Part shown: positions 6,337-16,000 of the stretch, one piece after another
Layout: every line of letters starts with the position of its first letter
How positions within the stretch are numbered: position 1 is the stretch's first letter
Source: Planctomycetota bacterium
Lineage (GTDB): Bacteria; Planctomycetota; Planctomycetia; Gemmatales; Gemmataceae
Direction: 5' to 3'
Length of the DNA: 33,692 bases
Assembly: GCA_016873095.1 (NCBI GenBank)
Contig: VGYC01000068.1
Span: 1 to 33,692 of the forward strand
Made by a program: the position numbers and the translations under genes
Notes under the pieces: model-generated
Told to the model about the DNA's origin: nothing
Databases searched by the model: none
Seen by the model: the letters and a program-made list of their open reading frames with translations, nothing else

Positions 6337-8853
6337 TCATCCCTTCGGATTGAGAATCAACTCGATCTCGCGGCGGCAATCGCGGAAGTGAAGCCTTGTC
6401 ATGGGGTCCTGGGTGCGGGCCAGCGCGGCGGCGAGCAGGACATCGAGGTCTTGCAATGCGGCGCGAGCGACGGCGCGGAAGTCGGTCCCTTGCGTGGTGG
6501 CGCTGAGCGGGGCCAGCGGGTCGCCGTCCAGACCGGGCAGGCTGCCGCCGTCCTTGCGACCCAGCTCTTCCTTCATCAGGTCGAGATAGGCGCGTTGCAG
6601 ATGCCGGCGAAAGACATCCACCGCCGGCAGCGACCCCTTGGCCTCGCTCCAGACGCCGTCCTGCACGTCGGTCAGGAACTGCATGGCCGTGTAGGCCTGG
6701 GAGGGGTCGATCACCTCGGCGTCCATGAGCAGGCGAAAGCGCTTGCCGCTGAGCAGGTTGCGCAGCAGCGCCTTCTGCTGGCTCATGACCTCGTCGGCGA
6801 CGCCGAAGTACTTGAAGCGATTGACCAGGGCCGGTTGCACGACCTTGCGCGGCGTGGACAGCCCTTGCTCGAGCAGGAAGCGCACGGCGTCCCGCTGCTT
6901 CTTGCGCGACAGCCGCGTGAAGGTGTCGCCGCCGCGGCCGCCGAGGGTGCGCGACTCGACCACGCCGCCGACCATCAGCGCCACGGCGTTGAACCAGTTA
7001 TTGCGATGCTTGAGCATCGCCTTGTAAGCTTCCTGGAGGAGGGTGTAATCCTCGCCCAGCCGCGTGGTGGCGGGAATCAGCAGATCGGCGACGCGATCCA
7101 GGTTCTTGAGGCCGAGCAAAGTTGCCTCGATGGAATCGGTGCTGATGTTCTCGGTCTTGACCGTGGGATCGACGCTGGCGGGGCCGTCCTCGCCGCCGAA
7201 GCGCAGCCACGGCTCATCGAGCTGCCGCGCTGCCCACTGGTCAAGCGTCGGCCGTTCCGCCTCGGGATTCATGGCGCCGGCCACCGGCTTGTAGCCCCAC
7301 TCGATGGCGAAGAAATCGTAGGGCCCCAGCTTCGGAATCAGCGTCGTGACCTTGTCCTCCGGCTGGGCGACGTAGTTGAACCGGCCATAGGACATGATCG
7401 ACGCCACCGTGCCATGTTTCCTGGTGAAGTCCGGATCGCGAAGCTGGGCGACGGTGTAAGCCGAGCTGGCGCGATGATTGTGCCGCAAACCGAGCGTGTG
7501 GCCAACTTCATGAGCGGACACGTAGCGAAGCAACTCGCCGGTCAGCTCATCCGGCAGCGGCAGTTTCTGGGCGCGGACATCGCTGGCGGCGCATTGCACG
7601 AAGTACCACTGCTGGACCAGCTTGAGGATGTCGTGCCAGAAGATGATATGGGCGGAGATGATCTCGCCGGAGCGCGGGTCGTGGACGTGCGGACCCATGG
7701 CGTTCTGCGTCGGGTCGGCGACCCAGCGGATCACGGAATGCCGGCCGTCCTCCGGGTCCCAGTTCGGGTCTTCCTCAGGCGTGGGGGCAATCTTGCAGAT
7801 GATGGCGTTCTTGAAGCCGGCCCTCTCGAACGCCGGCCGCCAGTCCTCCACGCCTTGCTTGAGGTACATCCGCCATTTCTCGGGGACCTCGCGGCTCACG
7901 TAGAAGAGGATTGGCTTGACGGGCTCGGAGACGGCCGCCTCGGGGTCCTTTTTCTCCAGGCGGAAACGGGCAATGTACTGGCGTTTCACCATCCAGGTCT
8001 TGTCGCTGGCGTAGTCCTCGAAAGAGCGGGTGAAGTAGCCGACGCGCGGGTCGAAATAGCGCCCCTGCATCGGCCGCGCGGGCAGCAGGTTGACGCTGTG
8101 ATGGACGACGACGGAGATACTCCTGCCGCCGGGAGTAGCCTTGAGCTTCTTCGGCGCCGGGCCCGCAGGACCACCGCCGCCGCCGGAGCGAAAAGAGAGC
8201 AGTGCCCGTGCCGAGATCGTGCCTGGAAATACCTTGACGTACTCGAGGAACGACCGGGAATCGTCGATGCCGGCGCCGCCGGGCACGGCATTCTTGACGT
8301 TGAGTTCGGCCACGTCGGCTGTGAAGAGCGGCGTGGCGTGGACGACGGCGCTCTTGCCTTTACCCTCGGTCTCGACGTTGAGACTCATGATGATCGAGTC
8401 GTGATTGGCGGAATCGACCGCCCGCTGGATGGCCTTGCCATCGGCGCGTTTCTCGAAGAAGACCTGCCAGAGCAATACCTTGTTGCCGCGCCGTTCCCAG
8501 CGCACGACGAGATTGCCCAGCGCCTTGCCTCCCCAGCCGACTCCGGACGGGGCCTTGGCCACCTCCGTCGTCCACAACATGAGCTTTCCATAGACGGAAT
8601 CAGGAATCTCGAAATAGACCTTGTCGTCAATGCGATGGATCGTGAACAGGCCCGTGGTTGTCCTGGCCTTGTCGGTGATCACGTCCTCGTACTTCTTCAG
8701 CTCGCCGGGCTTGGTCTTCTTGCCCTTGTCCTTGGGCTTCTCTTTCGTCTTGTCCGGCTGGTCGTCGGCGACGATGGGCACGACGGCGCAGAAACCAACG
8801 CCGAGCAGTGCCACGAGGGAGAGCGCAAAAGCCAGCCTGGTTGTTCTCGACAT
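6337..8853 (-). CDS. Secreted zinc-dependent metalloprotease (metzincin-type, DUF5117/DUF4953-like)
   Basis: 838 residues from ATG 8853, preceded by a GAGGC-type site; an in-frame extension to 8904 would put 17 extra residues before the leader and is less likely. Residues 1-30 are a signal peptide (RTTRLAFALSLVALLGVGF), followed by a Lys-rich linker. The zinc site HEVGHTLGLRH at 448-458 is the extended HExxHxxGxxH of metzincins, and SIMSYGRFNYV near 485-495 supplies the Met-turn. The N-terminal 300 residues resemble the DUF5117/5118 segments found before this peptidase in bacteria. Large size and a signal peptide indicate action outside the cytoplasm. It stands alone between a DUF1501 fragment and the PilZ gene; substrates are unknown. 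Confidence 0.88.
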   Translation of the reverse strand: MSRTTRLAFALSLVALLGVGFCAVVPIVADDQPDKTKEKPKDKGKKTKPGELKKYEDVITDKARTTTGLFTIHRIDDKVYFEIPDSVYGKLMLWTTEVAKAPSGVGWGGKALGNLVVRWERRGNKVLLWQVFFEKRADGKAIQRAVDSANHDSIIMSLNVETEGKGKSAVVHATPLFTADVAELNVKNAVPGGAGIDDSRSFLEYVKVFPGTISARALLSFRSGGGGGPAGPAPKKLKATPGGRSISVVVHHSVNLLPARPMQGRYFDPRVGYFTRSFEDYASDKTWMVKRQYIARFRLEKKDPEAAVSEPVKPILFYVSREVPEKWRMYLKQGVEDWRPAFERAGFKNAIICKIAPTPEEDPNWDPEDGRHSVIRWVADPTQNAMGPHVHDPRSGEIISAHIIFWHDILKLVQQWYFVQCAASDVRAQKLPLPDELTGELLRYVSAHEVGHTLGLRHNHRASSAYTVAQLRDPDFTRKHGTVASIMSYGRFNYVAQPEDKVTTLIPKLGPYDFFAIEWGYKPVAGAMNPEAERPTLDQWAARQLDEPWLRFGGEDGPASVDPTVKTENISTDSIEATLLGLKNLDRVADLLIPATTRLGEDYTLLQEAYKAMLKHRNNWFNAVALMVGGVVESRTLGGRGGDTFTRLSRKKQRDAVRFLLEQGLSTPRKVVQPALVNRFKYFGVADEVMSQQKALLRNLLSGKRFRLLMDAEVIDPSQAYTAMQFLTDVQDGVWSEAKGSLPAVDVFRRHLQRAYLDLMKEELGRKDGGSLPGLDGDPLAPLSATTQGTDFRAVARAALQDLDVLLAAALARTQDPMTRLHFRDCRREIELILNPKG

Positions 8854-8970
8854 GATCGGTGCCTCGAATTGATGCGTTGATGCGGACGATCGGGATGAGC
8901 GCATTCTACGAAAGCTGGAAGAATTGGCAGGGAGACTGGTGTCGGATCGGCGCGGCAGGATCCAGGTGGA

Positions 8971-9528
8971 TCAGGTCGGCAGCAACTCGACAAAGTTGCC
9001 GCCGTTCTCGAACAGATCATCGCCGATCGCACAGGTCCAGAGGACGCGGACAAGAAAGCTGGATGCGGTCTCGCCGGAAGACAGCCGAACCTGCAGCTTT
9101 TGCCCCAGGAAACGACGCGTGCCTATGAGGCGGATGCCGGTCAGCGACAGATCGCGGCTCAGCAGCGTGTGCTGGCGCCCATCCTCGGTTTGCACGACGA
9201 CCACTTGAATGAAGTCGATGCGATCCTGCTGGCGGCGGTCTTCCTTTTGCCGGGCCTGCCGGCTTTCGCGCATGATCTTGCGTATGGCGCGCTGCACGAG
9301 TTGCTGCTGCCGCTGTTCCTGCTGCAGCTTGGGGCTGACCGCCTGGATGTGATGATAACGCCCTTGCCTGTAGTTCAGGCGCCCCTGGGCAAGCTGTACG
9401 ACGTCTTGCCATTGCGATTCCGGCAGTCCGGCTTGCTTCAGCTCGAGCCGGATGTCGCGTTGCACGACGTAGCCTAGTCGCTGTGCCCGGCGCACGACAC
9501 TGTCGGTGATTTCTTGCAGGGTCGCCAT
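8971..9528 (-). CDS. PilZ-domain protein (probable c-di-GMP receptor)
   Basis: 185 residues if started at ATG 9528; an in-frame extension to 9609 looks non-conserved. Residues 1-65 form a helical N-terminal region of unknown role. Residues 70-105 are strongly charged and Gln/Arg-rich, probably a helix leading into the PilZ barrel. The c-di-GMP motifs are both present: RxxxR at Arg99-Arg103 (RQQDR) and DxSxxG at 127-131 (DLSLTG). The rest of the barrel follows, ending in FENGGNFVEL. No signal peptide or membrane segment is seen. The gene is divergent from the topoisomerase gene and same-strand with the metalloprotease, from which it is separated by about 120 bases. No clear ribosome site precedes the start. 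Confidence 0.85.
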   Translation of the reverse strand: MATLQEITDSVVRRAQRLGYVVQRDIRLELKQAGLPESQWQDVVQLAQGRLNYRQGRYHHIQAVSPKLQQEQRQQQLVQRAIRKIMRESRQARQKEDRRQQDRIDFIQVVVVQTEDGRQHTLLSRDLSLTGIRLIGTRRFLGQKLQVRLSSGETASSFLVRVLWTCAIGDDLFENGGNFVELLPT

Positions 9529-9701
9529 GCAATTAGTTGTATACGCGTGCCCGCAGAGCGGCTTGTCGGATGGCTTGAGTCGCATAGCCCGTGCGAAAGC
9601 AAGGTGCAAGACCCACGGTCAGCAGTCAGCGATCAGCTTGCTTGGGACGGCTCAGGTAGCCCCTTATCCGGGACGCGTGACGTTCCTAAAATCAGCAGTG
9701 A

Positions 9702-9732
9702 GTCAGCGGTCGGCTGATAGCTGACCGCTGAC
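9702..9732. repeat. 10-bp perfect inverted repeat upstream of topoisomerase gene
   Basis: GTCAGCGGTC (9702-9711) and GACCGCTGAC (9723-9732) flank an 11-nt spacer. Related GTCAGCNGTCAGC-like units occur just upstream around 9617-9636. It lies 34-64 bases before the topoisomerase ATG, so it could form an RNA hairpin in the leader, or be a REP-like dispersed unit. Confidence 0.6.
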
Positions 9733-9765
9733 TGCCGATAGCTCACCACCCAAGGACGGAACCTC

Positions 9766-12108
9766 ATGCCAGAGAACATCCAGGCCGCTTCCATCGTCGA
9801 GGAAACCCGGCATCGATACTTGACCTATGCCCTGTCGGTCATCACGTCGCGGGCTTTGCCGGATGTGCGCGATGGCCTCAAGCCGGTGCAGCGCCGCATC
9901 CTGTACACGATGTTTCACGAGCTGCATCTGCGCTCCGATAGCCGGTACGTGAAGTGTGCCCGGATCGTCGGCGACGTGATGGGCAAGTACCATCCGCACG
10001 GCGACTCGGCCATCTACGATGCCCTCGTTCGCCTTGCTCAAGACTTCGTGCTGCGCTTGCCGCTCGTCGATGGCCAGGGCAACTTCGGCCACGTCAATGG
10101 CGATCCTCCGGCGGCGTATCGCTACACCGAGGCGAAGCTGCAGCCGGTCGCCGACAGCATGATGCTGGAACTGCGGCAGAACACCGTGGACATGCGGCCG
10201 ACGTACAACGGCGAGCAAGATGAGCCGGTCGTTCTCCCCGCGCAGTTTCCGAACCTGCTGGTCAACGGCACGTCCGGCATCGCCGTCGGCATGGCCACCA
10301 ACATTCCGCCGCACAATCTCGCCGACGTCATCAGCGCGGCCGTGCTGCTCATCGACGATCCAGACGCATCCACGGCCAATCTGCTCGACAAGCTCAAGGG
10401 CCCGGACTTCCCGCTCGGCGGCAAGATCATCACCGACCGCAAGTCGCTGCGCAAGATCTACGAGGACGGCACCGGCAGCATCCGCATGCAGGGCGAGTGG
10501 AAGCTGGAGGAGGGCAAGAAGCCGCACATCATCATCACGTCGATTCCTTACGGCGTGAACAAGGGCAACCTGGAGTCGGCCATTGGCGAGATCATCGCCA
10601 CCCGGCAATTGCCGCACCTGGTCGGCCTGCTCGACGAGAGCAGCGAGAAGGCCGGCTTCCGCATCGCGCTGGAGATGAAGCCGGAAGGCGAGCCGGAAAA
10701 GATCATGGCCTATCTCTACAAGCACACGACCCTGCAGGAGAACTTCGCCTGCAACATGACCTGCCTGGTCCCCGGCCCGGACGGCAAGCCGAAGCCGGAA
10801 CGCCTCGGCCTCAAGGAAATGCTCCGCTACTTCCTCGACTTCCGCTTCGCGACCGTGAAGCGCCGCTTCGAATATGAACTGGAACAGCTACGCAAGCGCA
10901 TTCACATCCTCGAAGGCTTCCGCATCATCTTCAACGACCTCGACCGGGCCATCAAGCTGATCCGGCAAAGCGAGGGCAAGGCCGACGCCGCCGAGAAGCT
11001 GATGAAGGCGTTCAAGCTCGATGACATCCAGGCCGACGCGATTCTCGACGCTCAGCTCTATCGCATCGCCCAGATGGAGATCAAGAAGATCCTGAACGAG
11101 CTGAAGGAGAAGAAGGCGGAGGCCGAGCGCATCGAGGGCATCCTGCGTTCCAACCGCAAGCTGTGGGGCGTCATCAAGGATGAGCTGAACGCGCTGGGCG
11201 AGAAGTTCGGCGACCGCCGCCGCACCCGCATCGCTCTCGGCGAGGAGACGCCGGAGTTCGACGAGGAAGCCTACATCGTCAAGGAGAACACCAACGTCGT
11301 CTTGACGCGGGATGGCTGGATCAAGCGCGTCGGCCGGCTGGCATCGGTCGAAGGGACGCGCGTCCGCGAAGGGGACGAGGTCATCGCCGTCGCCCCCGGC
11401 AGCACGCTCGACCACGTCATCTTCTTCGTGGACGACGGCACGGCCTACACCATGCGCATCAACGAGGTGCCCGCCAGCTCCGGCTACGGCGAGCCGCTCG
11501 CCAAGTTCTTCCGCCTCGGCGACCAGGTCAAGATGGTGACGGCCATCACAACCGATCAGCGTTTCATGCCGCTCGAGGAGAAGGGCAAGAAAGACGATCC
11601 GCCCGGACCGTACCTGCTGGCCATCACGTCGCAGGGCATGTCGCTGCGGCTGCCGCTGGCGTCGTACCGCACCGAGTCGAACAAACTCGGCCGGCGCTAC
11701 GCCCGGCTCGCCGAGGATGATCGCGTCGTCATGGTCGCCGTGCCGCGCCAGCACAAGACGATCTTTTTAGCCTCGGCGCAAGGGCGCGTGCTGCACTTCC
11801 CCATCGATGAGATCAACATCCTCTCTGGCCCCGGCAAGGGCGTCATCGGCATCAAGCTGTCGGATGATGACAGCTGCCTGGGTGGCGCCCTGATCGGCTC
11901 GTCCGAAGACCGCCTGCAAGCGCTGACATCCGCGGAAAAGATGCTGGACTTCGGTGGCCGGTACGAGATCACCTCGCGCGCCGGCAAGGGCTTCGAGGCG
12001 GTCAAGCGCAGCACCTTCATTCGTGTGGTGCCGCCGCCGATCCCGCTGGTGGACTGGGACGAGATCGAGGGCAAGAAGCCGGGGAAGAACGGGACGCTGT
12101 TTGATTGA
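9766..12108 (+). CDS. parC: DNA topoisomerase IV / gyrase subunit A (ParC-like)
   Basis: 780 residues of a type IIA topoisomerase A subunit, which cuts and rejoins double-stranded DNA with a B subunit not seen here. The N-terminus [19 protein letters not shown] and [19 protein letters not shown] are family-typical. The active-site Tyr is Tyr120 in [10 protein letters not shown]. The quinolone region reads [10 protein letters not shown] (77-86), with Ser81 and Asp85 of the sensitive type. The C-terminal beta-pinwheel starts near 500 and has no canonical GyrA box: the expected place reads [11 protein letters not shown]. That favours topoisomerase IV over gyrase, but a divergent planctomycete gyrase A cannot be excluded. 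An AAGGACGG site precedes ATG 9766. No parE neighbour is in the window. Confidence 0.9.
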   Translation: MPENIQAASIVEETRHRYLTYALSVITSRALPDVRDGLKPVQRRILYTMFHELHLRSDSRYVKCARIVGDVMGKYHPHGDSAIYDALVRLAQDFVLRLPLVDGQGNFGHVNGDPPAAYRYTEAKLQPVADSMMLELRQNTVDMRPTYNGEQDEPVVLPAQFPNLLVNGTSGIAVGMATNIPPHNLADVISAAVLLIDDPDASTANLLDKLKGPDFPLGGKIITDRKSLRKIYEDGTGSIRMQGEWKLEEGKKPHIIITSIPYGVNKGNLESAIGEIIATRQLPHLVGLLDESSEKAGFRIALEMKPEGEPEKIMAYLYKHTTLQENFACNMTCLVPGPDGKPKPERLGLKEMLRYFLDFRFATVKRRFEYELEQLRKRIHILEGFRIIFNDLDRAIKLIRQSEGKADAAEKLMKAFKLDDIQADAILDAQLYRIAQMEIKKILNELKEKKAEAERIEGILRSNRKLWGVIKDELNALGEKFGDRRRTRIALGEETPEFDEEAYIVKENTNVVLTRDGWIKRVGRLASVEGTRVREGDEVIAVAPGSTLDHVIFFVDDGTAYTMRINEVPASSGYGEPLAKFFRLGDQVKMVTAITTDQRFMPLEEKGKKDDPPGPYLLAITSQGMSLRLPLASYRTESNKLGRRYARLAEDDRVVMVAVPRQHKTIFLASAQGRVLHFPIDEINILSGPGKGVIGIKLSDDDSCLGGALIGSSEDRLQALTSAEKMLDFGGRYEITSRAGKGFEAVKRSTFIRVVPPPIPLVDWDEIEGKKPGKNGTLFD

Positions 12109-12139
12109 GAAACCATCCGGGCGGCCCAGATTGGGAGGG

Positions 12140-12223
12140 CGAGGCTCCTGCCGAGCCGTTAGCCGTTCGCACGCTGACTTTCATGCGGCTTGCTCCTCGG
12201 TCAGCGGCTCGGCAGGAACCTCG
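12140..12223. repeat. Imperfect 19-bp inverted repeat (MITE-like or terminator)
   Basis: The arms 12140-12158 and 12205-12223 pair with a single mismatch, around 46 bases of spacer. Similarity continues weakly outward. The element fills the gap between the topoisomerase stop and the Uma2 gene. Long terminal-inverted arms around a short non-coding core fit a small non-autonomous element, but a plain 3' hairpin is also possible. Confidence 0.6.
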
Positions 12224-12289
12224 TCCGCCCTTACCGGAGTGCGCTTGCGTGCGGCTGCCGTGACGCGTAACATCGAGCAAGAAGAAACG

Positions 12290-12967
12290 ATGGCCACGGT
12301 TGCCCAAGATGTTCCGCCGCTCGCCGCCGGGGACAACCTGACGCGCGATGAATTCATGCGCCGCTGGGAAGCGCATCCGGAGATCAAGCGCTCCGAGCTG
12401 ATCGGCGGAGTCGTGTACACATCATTTCCAGTGTCGGTCGAACACGCGGATCGGGAAGGCGACGTTGGCGGCTGGCTGTTTGTTTACAAGACGGCCACTC
12501 CCGGCTGTGCAACCGGGCACGGCAGCACGACTTTTTTCGGCGATGACGTCGTGCAGGCCGATGTCAATTTGCGAATCCTCCGAGAGTATGGCGGTAAATC
12601 GTGGGTCGAGGGAAGTTATCTGCATGGCGCTCCCGAGCTGTTCACCGAGATCTCCCGCTCCAGCTCCGCCTACGATCTGCACCAGAAGCTCGAAGTCTAT
12701 CGCGAAGCCGGCGTTCAGGAGTATGTCGCCTTCCTCCTGTATGAACGCCAGGTCCGCTGGCATATCCTGGTGAATGGCGAGTACGAGCTGCTGCAGCCGG
12801 ACGTCGCCGGGGTCTATCGGTCGCGCGTCTTTCCCGGCGTGTGGCTGGACGGCCCGGCGTTCTGGGCCGGCGACACGCAAGCTGTAATCACACGGCTGCA
12901 TGAGGGCATCGCCACGCCGGAGCATCAGGAATTCGTCGCCAGGCTGGCGAGCCAGAAGAGGGCGTGA
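12290..12967 (+). CDS. Uma2 family protein (PD-(D/E)xK nuclease-like, DUF820)
   Basis: 225 residues from ATG 12290, preceded by an AAGAAGAA-like purine tract. Family features run in order: an N-terminal SELIGGVVY strand, then VVQADVNLRI with the acidic Asp91, PELFTEIS with Glu120, YDLHQKLEVYREAGVQEYVAF with Lys133, and a C-terminal RSRVFPGVWLD. These supply the D, E and K positions of the restriction-endonuclease-like fold. The family is hugely expanded in cyanobacteria and planctomycetes and its biological role is unknown. Compared with typical members (about 190 residues) there is a slightly longer C-terminus. It is preceded by the inverted repeat at 12140-12223 and followed by a 124-base gap before the kinase gene. 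Confidence 0.88.
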   Translation: MATVAQDVPPLAAGDNLTRDEFMRRWEAHPEIKRSELIGGVVYTSFPVSVEHADREGDVGGWLFVYKTATPGCATGHGSTTFFGDDVVQADVNLRILREYGGKSWVEGSYLHGAPELFTEISRSSSAYDLHQKLEVYREAGVQEYVAFLLYERQVRWHILVNGEYELLQPDVAGVYRSRVFPGVWLDGPAFWAGDTQAVITRLHEGIATPEHQEFVARLASQKRA

Positions 12968-13091
12968 CTTTTCTGCCCACCATCCGGGCCAAGCCGCGCA
13001 CGAAGATTGACAAGATCCGTCATGTCCATGGGACATCACCTTCAGCATTGCTACCATACAGTGGTAAGCCCGGGAAATCGCAGGCGCTACC

Positions 13092-16000
13092 ATGGCTACC
13101 GAGACGCATCTCAAAGAGTTGCTCATTCGCTGGGAGGAGCTGCGCGATCAGGGCAAGGACGTCACTCCCGAGGAGCTGTGCCGGGACCAGCCGGAGCTGG
13201 TCGAGCCGCTGCGGAAGCGAATTGCGGCCCTCCGGTCGATGGACTCGATGCTGGAGACGGCGCAACAGCAGGTCGGACCGGGCACTGCGGAGCATCAATC
13301 CCCTGCTGAGTCTGACGGTGACGAGCTATCGTCGGCGGGCCAGCGCGCGCCGGCGCCAGCCGCGACCGTGCCCGGCTATGAGATTCTGAACGAGCTGGGC
13401 CGCGGCGGCATGGGCGTTGTCTACAAGGCCCGGCAGATCAGTCTCAATCGATTGGTCGCGCTCAAGATGATCCGCGGCGAGCGCGACACCGACCCGATCC
13501 ACCTGGACCGTTTCCGCGCCGAGGCCGAGGCGATCGCCCGCCTGCAGCATCCGAACATCGTGACCATCCACGAGATCGACACGCACGAAGGCCGTCCGTA
13601 CATCGCCTTCGAACTGGTGGAGGGTGGCAGCCTGGACGACAAGCTAGGCGGCCGCCCGCAGCCGCCCCGGCAGGCAGCCGAGCTGATTGAGGCCCTTGCC
13701 GGCGCGATCCACTATGCGCACGAGCGCGGCATCATTCATCGCGACCTGAAACCGGGCAATGTGCTGTTTCAGGTGGCCCACGCCAGCGTTGCCGCGCATG
13801 CCGATGATATTGGCGGCATCCCGCGTGGCGCCATGCCAAAGATCACCGACTTCGGCCTGGCGCGGCGGATGGACAGCGGCCCTTCCCGTACGCGCACCGG
13901 CACGATTCTGGGAACTCCCTGCTACATGGCGCCCGAACAGGCGGCCGGCAAGACAGGCCAGCGGGGCCGGGGTGTCGATATCTACGCACTGGGAGCGATC
14001 CTTTACGAGCTGCTCACCGGCCGGCCGCCCCTGCAGGGGCTTACCAGCATCGAGACAATTCACCTGGTGCGCTACACGGAGCCGATGTGGCCGCGACGCC
14101 TGCAACCGTCCGTGCCCCGCGACCTGGAAACCATCTGCATGAAGTGCTTGCTCAAGGACCCGGCCAAGCGCTATGCAACGGCAAAGGAACTGGCCGTCGA
14201 TCTGCGCCGCTTCCTGATGGGCGAGCCGATCGCGGCCCGCTCCACGCCATTATGGGAGCGTGGCGTCAAGTGGGTGCGGCGCAAGCCGGCACTGGCGACG
14301 TTGCTGATTGGCGGCGTGCTGGCCGCCGCTTTCCTGGTGGCCACCGAAATCTGGTTTCGCGCACAGTTGCAGTCCGCCTTGCAAGAGGCACGCGACGAGC
14401 ATGCCGAGGCCAAGAATCGTCTGCTGCGCTTGCATGTGGCCAGTGCCGCCAATCTGCAGGACGCCGGCAACTTCTTCACATCCATGATCTGGCTGGTCGA
14501 GGCCCTCAAGATGGAGCCGCGCGAGCACGATCGTGAAGCCCATCGCATACGCATCGCTGCAACGCTGCGCTCGTGCCCAACGCTGGCGCAGCTCTGGTAT
14601 CACAAGCAGCAGGTCAACTATGCGGATTTCAGTCCGGACGGCAAGCGTGTGGTGACGGCCGGGGCCGACGCCATGGCGCGGCTCTGGGACCCGGTGTCGG
14701 GATTGCCGCTTGAACCGGCCCTATCACATCGCGGTGCTGTGCTGTTTGCGCGTTTCAGCCCCGACGGCCAATGGGTGGTGACGACCAGCACCGACAAGAC
14801 CGCTCGACTCTGGGTGGCACGCACGCGCAAGCAACACGGCGCCACGCTGGAGCACGAGGGCGCCGTCGCGTGCGCCGCCTTCAGTCCGGACAGCCGCTGG
14901 CTGGCAACCGCTGGCGCCGGCGGCATGGCGATCGTCTGGGATGTCGAGACGACCAGGGCGCGTTTCGCGCCACTCAAGCATGGCGACGCGGTCCGCGACG
15001 TGGACTTCAGCGACGATGGCCGCTGGCTGCTCACGGCGAGCGCCGGCACGGTGCACATCTGGGATGCCGCAACAGGCAAACCGCGGCTTGCCGACCCACT
15101 CCGCCATCCGCGCAGCGTTTGCTGCGCTCGTTTTCAGCCGAGCCCGGACAAGGATTCAACTGCCGAGCCAGCGATTGCCACCGGCTGTGAGGACGGCGGC
15201 GTTCGGCTCTGGGACGCGGCCAGCGGCAAGCCGATCTGGACCACGCACCACTTTGGGACCGTCAATGCCGTGGTTTTCAGTCCGAACGGCCAGCGCCTGG
15301 CCACCGGCAGCGCCGATCTGACCGCGCGTGTCTGGGACGTGAAGACCGGCAGCCAGGTGACTCCGACACTGAACCATGCCAGCAGTGTCCTGGGCGTCGC
15401 CTTCAGCAAGGATGGCGCCCGCCTGGCCACTTGCGGGGACGACAACACGGCGCAGGTCTGGAACTCCACGAGCGGTTGGCCGCTGGCGCCGCTGCTGTCT
15501 CATAACTCATCGGTGAGGCGCGTGGCCTTCGGGCCGGAGCCATCGGGACGCTGGCTGTTGACTGCATCCGAGGATCACAGCGCGCGGCTCTATGAATTGC
15601 CGGCGGCTGACGAGATGGTGCCGACCATCCGGCACGAAGCCGCCGTGCTTTTTGTCGGCTACGGGCCAGGTCCAGGAGCGGCCCTGGTGACGGCAAGCGC
15701 CGATCGCACGGCGCGGGTCTGGGACAACCAGGGCCAGCCAGTCACGCCGCCGCTGGTGCACGAGAAAGCCGTGCGCGATGCCGGCTTCAGCCCCGACGGC
15801 CAGTGGACCGTCACCGCCAGCGACGACAGCACCGCGCGCGTCTGGGATGCGCGGACAGGGAAAGCGAAGTTCGTGCTGAAGCATGGCGGGCCGGTGCGCC
15901 GCGCGGAATTTGCAGCAACCGGCCGCCGCATCGTCACCGCCAGCGCCGACAGCACCGCGGGCGTCTGGGACGCCGAGCGCGGCAGCGTTGTTGCTTCGCT

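Noticed and set aside
6283-8880. An 865-codon plus-strand frame opposite the metalloprotease gene
   Set aside because: It is antisense to a gene with a signal peptide, zinc motif and family homology; its peptide is low-complexity and has no recognisable motif. It is a GC-driven shadow.
9613-9640. Short GTCAGC-rich direct repeats as an origin or operator
   Set aside because: The units are irregular and few, and no replication or regulator gene lies nearby; noted only together with the inverted repeat at 9702-9732.
9766-12108. Calling the topoisomerase gene gyrA outright
   Set aside because: The GyrA box is not recognisable in the C-terminal domain, so a ParC-type assignment is preferred with the doubt stated.
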